A stretch of DNA of 64,000 nt, from positions 1-64,000 of the forward strand of contig JBAWZA010000016.1 in NCBI GenBank assembly GCA_037143335.1, given 5' to 3'. The stretch comes from PALSA-1296 sp037143335 (GTDB taxonomy: Bacteria > Bacteroidota > Ignavibacteria > Palsa-1295). Position 1 is the stretch's first letter, and every line of letters begins with the position of its first letter. Position numbers and translations under genes: made by a program. Positions 24,362 through 33,859 of this stretch are shown piece by piece. The notes under the pieces were generated by a model. That model was not told the origin of the DNA. It saw nothing but the letters and a program-made list of their open reading frames with translations, and searched no databases.

Positions 24362-24796
24362 ATGGAAACTACTGCTCCTGCAAAGGATGCTTCTGCTAAA
24401 GCTACTAGCAAGAAGCTCTATGTAGGAAGCCTTCCCTATACATGGACCGTGGAACAGCTCGAAGAGCTTTTCAAGCCGTTTGGCAGAGTCCAGAGCACAG
24501 CTATTGTCAGCGATCAAGTGACTCGCAAATCCAAAGGATTCGGATTCATTGAGATGGAATCAGAGGATTCCGCAAAAAAGGCAATGGAAGGCCTCAATGG
24601 CAAAGAAATTGAAGGTCGCCCTTTGAGCGTGCGCGAAGCTAAACCAAATATGGATAAGCGTAACGGTCGCGACGGTAACAACCAAGGCGGTGGCGGAGGT
24701 GGCTGGCAGCCACGCGGACACCGTGCCGAGTATAACGACCCAAGCGGAACTGACACAACCGGCAGAAGCTACGGCAATCGTAACGGCTGGTGGTAA
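24362..24796 (+). CDS. RNA-binding protein with one RRM domain
   Basis: A 144-residue protein using ATG 24362. RNP2 is LYVGSL (residues 19-24) and RNP1 is KGFGFIEM (58-65), with a Gly/Arg/Asn-rich tail after residue 105. Such glycine-rich RRM proteins bind single-stranded RNA and in cyanobacteria and Bacteroidota are often cold-induced or abundant RNA chaperones. The frame continues upstream to 24245 but that part looks like untranslated leader. A good terminator follows at 24841. Confidence 0.87.
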   Translation: METTAPAKDASAKATSKKLYVGSLPYTWTVEQLEELFKPFGRVQSTAIVSDQVTRKSKGFGFIEMESEDSAKKAMEGLNGKEIEGRPLSVREAKPNMDKRNGRDGNNQGGGGGGWQPRGHRAEYNDPSGTDTTGRSYGNRNGWW

Positions 24797-24840
24797 GTAA
24801 ACAGATTTCTACCTGCAGGCTTAAGAGCCTGTGAAAATAA

Positions 24841-24863
24841 GGCAGCTTCAGCTGCCTTTTTTA
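24841..24863 (+). terminator. Terminator after the RRM gene
   Basis: GGCAGC (24841-24846) pairs with GCTGCC (24851-24856) around TTCA, followed by six T. Confidence 0.85.
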
Positions 24864-24968
24864 TTGCCCTGATTTTGTCGGATTGAATCGGTGGGAGATG
24901 TGTTCATAAGAGTAGTGGTGCGGACCCTTAGTCCACACGAACGTAGTCCGTTCTACTATTGAGAAACT

Positions 24969-25088
24969 ATGAGAGCATTTATCATCGCCGCACTTATCCT
25001 CTTCGCCGCTCATGCCTCGGCGCAAAGCCTATCCAACTGTGTGACACCAGTAGATCATTCATTCACTTTCCATGTAACAGGTAGGTAA
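24969..25088 (+). pseudogene. Signal-peptide fragment of a lost secreted protein
   Basis: A 39-codon ORF begins MRAFIIAALILFAAHASA, an ideal signal peptide with an ASA cleavage site, then runs only 21 residues (SLSNCVTPVDHSFTFHVTGR) before TAA. It looks like the N-terminal remnant of a larger exported protein cut off by the neighbouring gene. A true 21-residue secreted peptide is the alternative. Confidence 0.4.
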
Positions 25089-25097
25089 ATATAATTA

Positions 25098-26843
25098 ATG
25101 AAGCAGGGAGAAAAAAAGTATAGCTTTTATACAAGAGAGGGAGTTCTTTCTCTCTGCTTTATTTTTATTTTTTACGCAAATGGATTCGGTCAGTGGAAAC
25201 GGCTTTCTACAGTACCATTTGATATCGGCACTGTATACTTTGAACATAATATCGGGCACCCTGAGATTGGATTTATTTCTTCTTACTTCAAGGATGCTTC
25301 AAATAGTCGTGATATTCCTGCAAAATTGTTTAAGACTACTGATGGAGGAAAAACTTGGAGAAACGTTTCAAGCCCTTTATGGTTAGGTTGGATCACGGAT
25401 ATTTATTTCAAAGACCAAATGACAGGATGGTTTGCTCTCGATTATTTTTCGAATTCCGCGGTTGAGAGTGGTGGTTGTTACAGTACTTCAGACGGTGGTG
25501 AGACTTGGTCATTCATGAAAGCTACGCAAGGACGTAGTCATTCTATATATTATAACCCATCCTTAAATTTACTACTCGCAAACATTTTCTACAGTTCATC
25601 AATGTCCCGTGACTTTGGCGCGAACTGGCAGGCGATACCGTCAGCAAATCACGGTATAGGTTTTGCATTCTGGGATAGTTTGCACGGAATTTTAACACAG
25701 CTTCAATCACCTATCTTGTTCACCACAGACGGTGGGCTATCTTGGAATCCTTCATCTTTGACTGAAGAGCCTTGGCAGCCGTTAGCTATTCAAGGGACAT
25801 CAATTGCCTTCGCACTATGCGAAGTTACAAAAAGTCTCTGGCGAAGCGATGACTTTGGCATGAATTGGAATTTTGTTCACCAATTTGACCCCACAACAGC
25901 AATCAGTGGTTGCATAAGAGGAGAATCTACAAAACTTATAGCGCAGACCTATCAGAATCGAATGATTGTGTCCAGCGACAGTGGCTTAGCTTGGCACTCT
26001 ATTTGCGGTTCTGCAAACGATATAGACACAAGGTTCTTTTATTATAACGACACAATCATAGCAGGGGACTTTAACGGGAATTTATTTATGAATGTCACCG
26101 GCAAAGCCAGCGGGCCACGCTTGCAGATAGAAACTGATAATATTTCTCGTAAGACAAATGTAAGAGTATCAGATTTTCTGCCAGTTGATATTTTCTATTC
26201 AACAGATGCATACAATGAGAAAGTTGACTCATTAACGTTTACTGTTAACATTAATGGTGCGCTACTTTTTGCACGTGATTCGCTGGCAAACGGATGGACT
26301 GAAAAACGCAGAATCGTTACTGATTCAACAGTCACCTTCATACTTCAACGAACCGATCCATCTGCTCCGCAGACGGATTCATTCGTTATCCGTGCATATT
26401 TTCAAGGCATCATTTCAAAAGAAAAAACAGGGATACTCGCACTTGATGAAATCAATTTCAATAAAGACGTAACCTACCGCGATTGCATGATTTCATCACT
26501 CTCCAAAACGGACTCCCTCTTCGTTGACATTCAAGATCAATGCGGTGATAGCATCTTACGGGAGTATATAAATAAGGGTACGCTTACTTCTTTCTTTTCT
26601 ATCACCCCCAACCCCACAAGCGGAAATGTTCGTATTTCTCTGAAGATGAAAGAAGTTGGTAATGTGCGAGTGGAGCTACTGAATGTCCTTGGCCAACACG
26701 TTGCGAAAGTAACTGATGGGGAGTTAAGAGCGGGCTCGCATTCATTTGATTTTAATACGAACGGGATTCCCGCCGGAAGTTATTTTCTGATGGTATCAAC
26801 CCCATCAGCTCGCGAGGTACAGCGATTGGATGTCGTGAAGTAA
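25098..26843 (+). CDS. T9SS cargo protein with BNR/YCF48-like repeats
   Basis: A 581-residue exported protein. A signal peptide ends near YANGFGQ (residue 33). At least four repeats with a core like TTDGGKTW, STSDGGETW, TTDGGLSW and SSDSGLAW indicate a beta-propeller of the sialidase/VPS10/YCF48 type. The last 85 residues, beginning SITPNPTSGNVRIS and ending SAREVQRLDVVK, form a type A Por sorting domain that targets the protein through the type IX secretion system to the cell surface. The ligand or substrate is unknown. Its stop is six bases from the stop of the convergent 1000-codon-scale gene. Confidence 0.85.
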   Translation: MKQGEKKYSFYTREGVLSLCFIFIFYANGFGQWKRLSTVPFDIGTVYFEHNIGHPEIGFISSYFKDASNSRDIPAKLFKTTDGGKTWRNVSSPLWLGWITDIYFKDQMTGWFALDYFSNSAVESGGCYSTSDGGETWSFMKATQGRSHSIYYNPSLNLLLANIFYSSSMSRDFGANWQAIPSANHGIGFAFWDSLHGILTQLQSPILFTTDGGLSWNPSSLTEEPWQPLAIQGTSIAFALCEVTKSLWRSDDFGMNWNFVHQFDPTTAISGCIRGESTKLIAQTYQNRMIVSSDSGLAWHSICGSANDIDTRFFYYNDTIIAGDFNGNLFMNVTGKASGPRLQIETDNISRKTNVRVSDFLPVDIFYSTDAYNEKVDSLTFTVNINGALLFARDSLANGWTEKRRIVTDSTVTFILQRTDPSAPQTDSFVIRAYFQGIISKEKTGILALDEINFNKDVTYRDCMISSLSKTDSLFVDIQDQCGDSILREYINKGTLTSFFSITPNPTSGNVRISLKMKEVGNVRVELLNVLGQHVAKVTDGELRAGSHSFDFNTNGIPAGSYFLMVSTPSAREVQRLDVVK

Positions 26844-26849
26844 TAACGT

Positions 26850-29798
26850 CTATCGGATTTGCATAAATGTCCGCAACTGCGAGCCGAAGCGTAGTTGGTA
26901 GATCCCTTGTGGGAGCATACTGGTACGGATTTTATTTGTCGTCGAACCAACTCCGAGACGAATCGTCTGGCTCAAGACATTTTCTCCGATGAGATTGAAA
27001 ATTTCAACCTGGGCAGTTTGCGGAGTGGTCGATTCAAGCGTAAGAGAAATTTCATCTTTCGAAGGATTCGGATAGAGTGCGATAATTTTTAGTGGCAATG
27101 TGCCATTCATAAATTTTGCAATTGTCGGCTCGGCACACACAAAATCATAATTGAAGGTTGCCGAACCGCCATACGATAAACTCATCGCACACGGATCAAC
27201 AGCAGTATCAATGCCCGGGATGCTTGCTTTTGTAAGTGCGAGTGTAGTCGAAGCATCTTTCGTGAGATAAACTCGGAAAGCAGCAGTCGCAAGTACTCCG
27301 TTTGTGTCCGGTGAAATTTCAGAATTGTTTTGAATCGAAAATGTATTTCCGTTCGCACTGCCGCTAAGCCACGAACTGCTTCGAGATGGAATAAATTCGA
27401 TGAGGTCGCTATTATGAATGAGGTCAAAATCAATCTGCTTCACTCCTGAACCTGCAAAGGGTTTCGTCGGTGATTCCTTCAACTCGAATGTGACTACGCC
27501 TTGATCGGTGCCACGTGCTGCGGTTGCGTCAAGATAAAATCCTACTTCGCGATGCGCGGTAATTCTCCTGCGCAGATTAATCGCACCGATCGCATGATCG
27601 GAGTTACTAAAAATAGTAATTGAGTCAAGGTTTGCTACTTTTGCATTTGTCGTATCAAGCAATGTGCTCATATGAAGTAGGGCACTCTTGCCAGGAGGAA
27701 TACTAATCGGAAAATTATTTCCTGATAACATAAAACCCGTAGCCGCAAGGCTTGCGCCAAATATCTGCAGTGTGTCACAGCCACTATTGAACAAATTTAT
27801 GGTGGTATCTTTTTCGGGACTACATGGTGATGCAATTCCGAAATCGATATTATTGAGTGACGCGACAAGCTCGCGAGTACCATCGCCGATGTAGCCAACA
27901 AACGGCACGAGGAAATTTTTCGGTGGCAATCCGCCCGTGAATGTGATAAGCAAATGCCCAGAGTCAATGCCCTTCTTGAGCGGAGCGTTCGCATCGCCGG
28001 GGTAGAATGTCAGGCGCACCGTATCACCCGGCATAATCTTCATGCCTTGCGTGATAGAGTTGCCAGCAAGATGAAAATGTCCTTGCGCTATGAGCGAGTC
28101 AACGACTAATTCACCACAGCCTGTGTTGGTGAAAAAAGTGGTGACCGAATCGTTACCGCAAATACTTAAAGTATCAAAATCAACAACTTGTTGCGGATAG
28201 GAAAGTAAACCTGTCCCCGGCACACCGACTCCGATCACATTAAACTTTACATCCTGACCTTTGCCTTGAGCGAGAACGTTAAAAGTCGGAAAATCAGAAA
28301 ACGATTTTGCAATCGTGGGTCTGAAATGAAAGTGAATGTTAATCGTCGCACCCGGCGGCAGTGAATACGGAAAATGGATTGTGTCCGACGTGAATGCGGA
28401 GTCAATCTTTCCGGGTCCAGCGATTACTTGAACCGTGTCGCATCCAGTATTTTTTATCGTAAAAAAACTATCAACTTCGCCACCACAGATACTTGAGCGT
28501 CCGAAGTCAATGGTTTGAAGATTGGTTTCGATTGACGGCCCAACAGGCTGTGCAGTGCCGATGACATGAATGAGACTATCTATTGTGACCTCTGGCAAAC
28601 CATCGGTTGACTCGTAATGCCCTTTGACCTCAATCTGTGCGGTGTAGCCACCCGGCTTCAGATTCGGATTAAAAAATACGGTGAATGTATCAATCTCCCC
28701 CGGAGCAAGTGTATCGGGAAGTGTTGGCGAATTCGTGAGTGAAAAAACTCCACTTGGATTATTTATAAGTGAAACAGAAGTGATAACAAACGGCGGACAG
28801 ATCTTATTTTTGAATGTCGCCTTCTTCGTAGAATTCTGACACGATGTAATGGAGAAGAAATCAATGTGTGTAATAGCGATTGGCGTAGTTGATGCACGAG
28901 TGCCATCACCACCATCATCCGATCTCCAAAGACCGCCCGTCTTATCGAATGCAAGAAGCATCTGCCCCGAACAGCCAGAGGCGAAGAGTGTGCGAGTATC
29001 ATACGTATTCGATGGACCGCCGATGCTCGTCCAAGTTTTTGCAGAGTCCAACGTCGAGCCACGAAAAATACCGTCGCGCTCGGTTTGCACATAGAGCGTA
29101 TTGCCGATTCCAATGATCGCCCCAGTGAGGAAGCCACCGGTCATTAACGATCCGAAGCCAAACCGAGATTTCCACGTTGTACCGTCTGATGAGATATAGA
29201 GTGTGCGCGATTGCTCGGTAATTATATACCAAAGATGCTGCGCGGAGTCTCCGTAAGCTCCCCATGCTTCGCCGTGTTTTGGATCATAGGGACCAGGCGT
29301 GATAAGCGTTGTGCCACCTCGCATCGTAAAAACACCGTTCGTATTTCCTGGAGAGTTAATCGGATTATTCCAAAAAGCAACTACGCCATTTCCATCAACA
29401 CCTGTGCCATATCTATTCCCAACAGAAACATCCTGCCACGAATAGCCACCGTCCGTAGTTTTCCAAAGATTGTGTCGAGGATTATTCTCGGAAGTAATAG
29501 ATGCGTACCCGACGCCGTTGGGATTGACTGCGATCTGCGTAACCTCGCCATCGCCAACTGGCACACCCGCTTGTATCCAAGAAACGCCACCGTTATTCGT
29601 GATCCAGATCTGTAGGCTGAGATTGAGTCCCTGTGCGCCAGTGCCGATGAAGCCATGATTTGGGTCGGTGAAGAATACGCAATTAATAGGCTCGGCAAGC
29701 TGAGCAACTTTATTCCACGTCGCACTAACATTACTTGCAAGTAGTAACGTGAGAACAAATGCTCCTGCGAATTTTCGGATTAACTTTCTACACAACAT
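26850..29798 (-). CDS. Large T9SS cargo protein with propeller and ASH-type domains
   Basis: A 982-residue protein from the start at 29798 (MLCRKLIRKFAGAF, signal peptide ending NVSA); the frame can extend 18 codons further upstream. The first 300 residues have WITNNGGVSW/KTTDGGYSW propeller repeats. Then come about four 100-residue repeats of the ASPM-SPD2-Hydin type with cores like TTFFTNTGCGELVVDS and DTTINLFNSGCDTLQI. A cohesin-like region follows (SPTKPFAGSGVKQIDFDL). The C-terminal 85 residues (LYPNPSKDEISLTLES to the end) are a type A sorting domain. A surface adhesion or scaffold role is inferred. Confidence 0.83.
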   Translation of the reverse strand: MLCRKLIRKFAGAFVLTLLLASNVSATWNKVAQLAEPINCVFFTDPNHGFIGTGAQGLNLSLQIWITNNGGVSWIQAGVPVGDGEVTQIAVNPNGVGYASITSENNPRHNLWKTTDGGYSWQDVSVGNRYGTGVDGNGVVAFWNNPINSPGNTNGVFTMRGGTTLITPGPYDPKHGEAWGAYGDSAQHLWYIITEQSRTLYISSDGTTWKSRFGFGSLMTGGFLTGAIIGIGNTLYVQTERDGIFRGSTLDSAKTWTSIGGPSNTYDTRTLFASGCSGQMLLAFDKTGGLWRSDDGGDGTRASTTPIAITHIDFFSITSCQNSTKKATFKNKICPPFVITSVSLINNPSGVFSLTNSPTLPDTLAPGEIDTFTVFFNPNLKPGGYTAQIEVKGHYESTDGLPEVTIDSLIHVIGTAQPVGPSIETNLQTIDFGRSSICGGEVDSFFTIKNTGCDTVQVIAGPGKIDSAFTSDTIHFPYSLPPGATINIHFHFRPTIAKSFSDFPTFNVLAQGKGQDVKFNVIGVGVPGTGLLSYPQQVVDFDTLSICGNDSVTTFFTNTGCGELVVDSLIAQGHFHLAGNSITQGMKIMPGDTVRLTFYPGDANAPLKKGIDSGHLLITFTGGLPPKNFLVPFVGYIGDGTRELVASLNNIDFGIASPCSPEKDTTINLFNSGCDTLQIFGASLAATGFMLSGNNFPISIPPGKSALLHMSTLLDTTNAKVANLDSITIFSNSDHAIGAINLRRRITAHREVGFYLDATAARGTDQGVVTFELKESPTKPFAGSGVKQIDFDLIHNSDLIEFIPSRSSSWLSGSANGNTFSIQNNSEISPDTNGVLATAAFRVYLTKDASTTLALTKASIPGIDTAVDPCAMSLSYGGSATFNYDFVCAEPTIAKFMNGTLPLKIIALYPNPSKDEISLTLESTTPQTAQVEIFNLIGENVLSQTIRLGVGSTTNKIRTSMLPQGIYQLRFGSQLRTFMQIR

Positions 29799-30036
29799 AA
29801 CATCAAGACAACAAAAAGTACCCACTAAAGTTGAGGGAGTTTTTATCCGCATGGTATATTAACCGATATGACGGATTGATGCCCAAGTATAATTCTTGGT
29901 TCAGAAAAAAAGTGAGGGGTGAGATTATTTGTGCTTTTGAGCAACCCACCTCGAGAATCTTAGTATATTAGTATTGATTACGATTGCAACACCATTCCTG
30001 ATGTTTGCCAGACATAGTACAAATATTAACATTCAG

Positions 30037-31425
30037 ATGCGACTGCTAAAATGTCTTGTTATGCTTCAGCTCCTGGTACTGGTATCAGGAGTTGAAGCAC
30101 AATTTTATTGGCCTGTTACGTTCGACTCAAGATGGATAACTGACACTCATATTGATTCCACCATTTGCTTTACTTCCGTTTCTTGTAATGGTAATAATTG
30201 CACTGCAGCAGCAGTTATCAACTTTGATCCAGACAACTACAGTATCAGTAATCAAAGAATCGCCTTATACCGAAGTGGTGACGGGGGGAGAAGTTGGTAT
30301 GAACAGCCTCACAACCTCAAATTTTCACTTTCAGAAATAGTTGACGGATTAATTAAGATTCAGCAAATAGATTCACTCAACGCTGTTGCAATTGGGGATA
30401 CAAATGTATTCGTTCGTACGTCTGACGGTGGAATAACTTGGGAACTACAAACGATACAAGGTCCACACCGAATGAATGACATTCATTTTTCCAATCCCAA
30501 TGATGGTGTCATTTGTTTCTATGGTTCAATTTATCCACTTCGCACTACATCGGATGGAGGTAAACACTGGATACAAGCTCCCTTCGGAGGCGATTATATT
30601 GTTCAAGCACATTCCTATGGGAACGGAAAATTCCGATGGTTCAAATATCCGTTTGGTCCTTTTTATACAACTACAAACAATTTTAAGACGGTTGATTCTA
30701 CAGCAATGATTGTTGATTCATTACAGGATTCACTATGGAGTCATCGTCTGAATACAAAGTGTACATTTGGAAATGGAGATACCATACTTGCGTATGGCAA
30801 GTATTGGATTAATGATTTGTGGCTTGGTAACGGTTCTATACAGCGCTCTATAGATGGAGGACAAAGCTGGGAGGAGCCTGTTACCTTCCCAACAGATAGA
30901 ATTACCCAGATAGATTATACAACCTCCCTTGATCGAGACACTATATTTGCGGCTGGTCTGTACTCCAACAATTACTTACTTCTCAGCACTGACAAAGGAA
31001 GAAGTTGGACTGCAGATACGATAATCACTAACACCGATTTTATTTACCACCCATGTTTTGGATTAGCAATGCCGGCTGATGGGCATCCGATTGCTATTTT
31101 TTCAGTTACAACATATGTCAGTCGGTCAAGTTTAACGAAAGAATCTTCTTCCAAGTTGGGGTTAATCGGTTATCCTGCAAAGATTGCTTACTATACGAGT
31201 ATCTACCCAAATCCTGCAACGAATATGGTGACGATCGAATCAATAGCAGAATCATACCCAATGATGATCGTGGATATGCTCGGAAGAATAGTCTATCAAT
31301 CCACCATTCCGAACGAGAAAATGCAGATTAATACATCACACTTCCCGAGCGGGATCTATAACGTGATTATCAATTTCAAAGGCACAAATTTTTCAGCAGG
31401 AAAATTCATCATCTTGGGACATTGA
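30037..31425 (+). CDS. T9SS cargo protein, tandem copy 1
   Basis: A 462-residue exported protein from ATG 30037; the frame continues to 29974 but only the chosen start gives signal peptide MRLLKCLVMLQLLVLVSGVEA. Propeller repeats are visible (RSGDGGRSWYE, RTSDGGITW, TTSDGGKHW, STDKGRSW). The sorting domain begins YPNPATNMVTIES. It is a close paralogue of the gene at 32322. The 3' part from 31162 to 31415 is identical to 33446-33699, while the rest has diverged, which points to gene conversion. Confidence 0.83.
   Translation: MRLLKCLVMLQLLVLVSGVEAQFYWPVTFDSRWITDTHIDSTICFTSVSCNGNNCTAAAVINFDPDNYSISNQRIALYRSGDGGRSWYEQPHNLKFSLSEIVDGLIKIQQIDSLNAVAIGDTNVFVRTSDGGITWELQTIQGPHRMNDIHFSNPNDGVICFYGSIYPLRTTSDGGKHWIQAPFGGDYIVQAHSYGNGKFRWFKYPFGPFYTTTNNFKTVDSTAMIVDSLQDSLWSHRLNTKCTFGNGDTILAYGKYWINDLWLGNGSIQRSIDGGQSWEEPVTFPTDRITQIDYTTSLDRDTIFAAGLYSNNYLLLSTDKGRSWTADTIITNTDFIYHPCFGLAMPADGHPIAIFSVTTYVSRSSLTKESSSKLGLIGYPAKIAYYTSIYPNPATNMVTIESIAESYPMMIVDMLGRIVYQSTIPNEKMQINTSHFPSGIYNVIINFKGTNFSAGKFIILGH
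30063..30098 (+). other. 36-base near-perfect hairpin inside signal-peptide codons (copy 1)
   Basis: GCTTCAGCTCCTGGTAC pairs with GTATCAGGAGTTGAAGC across a two-base centre. Both non-Watson-Crick positions are G-U in RNA, so the stem is complete. It starts nine codons after the ATG. Confidence 0.6.
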
Positions 31426-31666
31426 GTGGGCAAGATTTATTTTGTTTATGTATGATTATGGAATTGTCATTGAAACACACATGTTAGCCAAGCCGATCTT
31501 CTTTGATTTTTACAAGTTTTTGGTGGTTCCAACTACCAAAAAAGCTGGTGCGATTTACGCCCCGGCTTTACATGTCGCTGAATCGATCCATACTCCCATA
31601 AATAGGACACGGGCAGTATGGCCTTACGGCTCCTCATCAATAAGCTCGTGTCCGAATTCATTAGTT

Positions 31667-32314
31667 ATGTCAAAATCAAATTCGTTTCTTAAACTTGCCT
31701 TCATAGTGGCAGTTTTCTTCAGTGTGCGTTTCTCAGATGTCAGTGCGCAATCTTGCCCAACGAGTATAGCCCCAACAAATATTTCATGGATTGGACCAAA
31801 TTTTGGTTCGGTGCAAATACCGGGAACAAACTGTTGGATTGATTTTCATTCCTGCTATCAAACAGTTAATTCAGTTACGGAATATTACATTTCTGATTGG
31901 GGCCCAAACCCAACTAATTGGGGGAGTGAGTGTTCAAGTATTAACTGGGCGGATATGTTGAATATCGTGAGAAAAAAGCTCTTTAAAGGGACTGGTAAAC
32001 CACCTTGCTCTGGTTCTGGTAGCGGTACTCAAACCGTTCGAATTTTCAGCGGTACATGCTTAAGTTTTACAAGTGGCTCTTACCCGACAGCATTTTCATG
32101 TGCTGGTGAACAATTCTGCAAGACAGAGTGTACACTTTGTGATGCGGGTGGTGGGAATACTACTGAGAGCAATTGTAGTACATCTGTGGTAGGCTCTTCA
32201 AATAGCTGTTCAACGCTAACAGATTTTAGTAGTCTTAACTTTGGTGCAGTGTTGAACAACACATGGGGCTATTCTTATAGCACCTGCTACTTTGTTGATT
32301 GTACAAACTATTAA
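31667..32314 (+). CDS. Secreted cysteine-rich protein of unknown function
   Basis: A 215-residue protein starting MSKSNSFLKLAF with a signal peptide ending DVSA; the open frame extends upstream to 31442 without a plausible signal. The mature 185 residues hold about 15 Cys and many Ser, Thr, Asn and Gly, for example FCKTECTLCDAGGG and CYFVDC at the end. It has no T9SS sorting domain. Disulfide-rich export is likely. I recognise no family. It sits exactly between the two tandem T9SS genes, and its stop is eight bases before the next ATG. Confidence 0.62.
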   Translation: MSKSNSFLKLAFIVAVFFSVRFSDVSAQSCPTSIAPTNISWIGPNFGSVQIPGTNCWIDFHSCYQTVNSVTEYYISDWGPNPTNWGSECSSINWADMLNIVRKKLFKGTGKPPCSGSGSGTQTVRIFSGTCLSFTSGSYPTAFSCAGEQFCKTECTLCDAGGGNTTESNCSTSVVGSSNSCSTLTDFSSLNFGAVLNNTWGYSYSTCYFVDCTNY

Positions 32315-32321
32315 CATTCAG

Positions 32322-33710
32322 ATGCGACTGCTAAAGTGTATTGTTATGCTTCAGCTCCTGGTACTGGTATCAGGAGCTGAAGCACAATTTTATTGGCCTG
32401 TTACATTCGACTCAAGATGGATAACTGATACTCATGTTGATTCCACCATTTGCTTTACTTCCGTATCTTGTAATGGCAATAATTGCACTGCCGCTGCGGT
32501 AATTAACTTTGATCCAGATAACCCCAGCATAAGTAATGAAAGAATTGCTTTATATAGAAGTAGTGATGGTGGGATAAGTTGGCATGAACAACCGCAAAAT
32601 TTGAAATTTACACTTACAACTATATCAGATGGATTATTAAAGATTCAGCAGATAGATTCACTTAATGTTGTTGCGATAGGGGATACAAATGTATTCGTTC
32701 GTACGTCTGACGGTGGAAGTACATGGGAACTTCAAATCATAGAAGGATCACGGCAAATGAATGACATTCATTTCTCCAATCCAAATGAAGGCGTCATTTC
32801 AACGTATGGTTCAATCTATCAACTTCGTAGTACATCAGATGGAGGCAAACACTGGGTAGAAGCTCCCTTCGGAGGGCTTTATAATGCTCAAGCACATTCC
32901 TACGGGAACGGAAAATTCCGATGGTTTAAACATCCATTCGGTCCTTTTTATTCAACTTCAGACAATTTTAAGACTATTGATTCTACAGCAATGATTGTTG
33001 ATTCATTACGTGATTCACTGTGGAGTCATCGTCTCAATACAAAGTGTACATTTGGAAATGGAGATACCATACTTACTTATGGCAGGTATTGGGTTACTGA
33101 TTGGTGGGCTGGTAATGGTACGATGCAGCGCTCTGTAGATGGGGGAAAAAGCTGGGAGGAGCCTATTACCTTTCCAATAGATAGAATTACTCAGATAGAT
33201 TATACTACTCCACTTGATAGAGATACTATATTTGCGGGTGGTCTCTATTCAAACAATTACTTTCTTCTCAGCACTGACAAAGGGAGAAGTTGGACTGCAG
33301 ATACGATCCTCACGAACACCGATTTCCCACCGCACCCTTGTTTTGGATTAGCGATGCCAGCTGATGGCCATCCCCTTGCAATTTGGTCAGCCATACAATA
33401 TGTCAGCAGGTCAAGTTTAACGAAAGAATCATCTTCCAAGTTGGGATTAATCGGTTATCCTGCAAAGATTGCTTACTATACGAGTATCTACCCAAATCCT
33501 GCAACGAATATGGTGACGATCGAATCAATAGCAGAATCATACCCAATGATGATCGTGGATATGCTCGGAAGAATAGTCTATCAATCCACCATTCCGAACG
33601 AGAAAATGCAGATTAATACATCACACTTCCCGAGCGGGATCTATAACGTGATTATCAATTTCAAAGGCACAAATTTTTCAGCAGGAAAATTCATCATCTT
33701 AGGACATTGA
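32322..33710 (+). CDS. T9SS cargo protein, tandem copy 2
   Basis: A 462-residue protein from ATG 32322 with signal peptide MRLLKCIVMLQLLVLVSGAEA. It has the same propeller repeats and sorting domain as copy 1, and identical length apart from small changes. Similarity starts a few bases before the ATG (ATTAACATTCAG) and ends at the stop codon, so the duplicated unit is the gene itself. The most different parts are the propeller loops, for example residues 95-110 and 200-220. Confidence 0.83.
   Translation: MRLLKCIVMLQLLVLVSGAEAQFYWPVTFDSRWITDTHVDSTICFTSVSCNGNNCTAAAVINFDPDNPSISNERIALYRSSDGGISWHEQPQNLKFTLTTISDGLLKIQQIDSLNVVAIGDTNVFVRTSDGGSTWELQIIEGSRQMNDIHFSNPNEGVISTYGSIYQLRSTSDGGKHWVEAPFGGLYNAQAHSYGNGKFRWFKHPFGPFYSTSDNFKTIDSTAMIVDSLRDSLWSHRLNTKCTFGNGDTILTYGRYWVTDWWAGNGTMQRSVDGGKSWEEPITFPIDRITQIDYTTPLDRDTIFAGGLYSNNYFLLSTDKGRSWTADTILTNTDFPPHPCFGLAMPADGHPLAIWSAIQYVSRSSLTKESSSKLGLIGYPAKIAYYTSIYPNPATNMVTIESIAESYPMMIVDMLGRIVYQSTIPNEKMQINTSHFPSGIYNVIINFKGTNFSAGKFIILGH
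32348..32383 (+). other. 36-base near-perfect hairpin inside signal-peptide codons (copy 2)
   Basis: GCTTCAGCTCCTGGTAC pairs with GTATCAGGAGCTGAAGC: 16 of 17 positions are Watson-Crick and one is G-U. Confidence 0.65.
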
Positions 33711-33715
33711 GGAAT

Positions 33716-33817
33716 TGTCATTCCCTTGGGAGGCGGAAATCCACGAGGAGGTTACAATAAACCGGATGGATTCCCGCCCCCGATCGAGTCGAGGGCAGGC
33801 ACTTCGCGGGAATGACA
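33716..33817. repeat. Diverged copy of the GTCATTCCC palindromic repeat
   Basis: Ends TGTCATTCCC and CGGGAATGACA are inverted, with internal arms GGATTCCCGCCC and GGGAGGCGGAAATCC. It begins five bases after the stop of T9SS copy 2 and may help end its transcription. Confidence 0.6.
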
Positions 33818-33859
33818 AAAAGGCGTTTCGAGTATCGCGAGAACGGATGCTTAAGCTGT

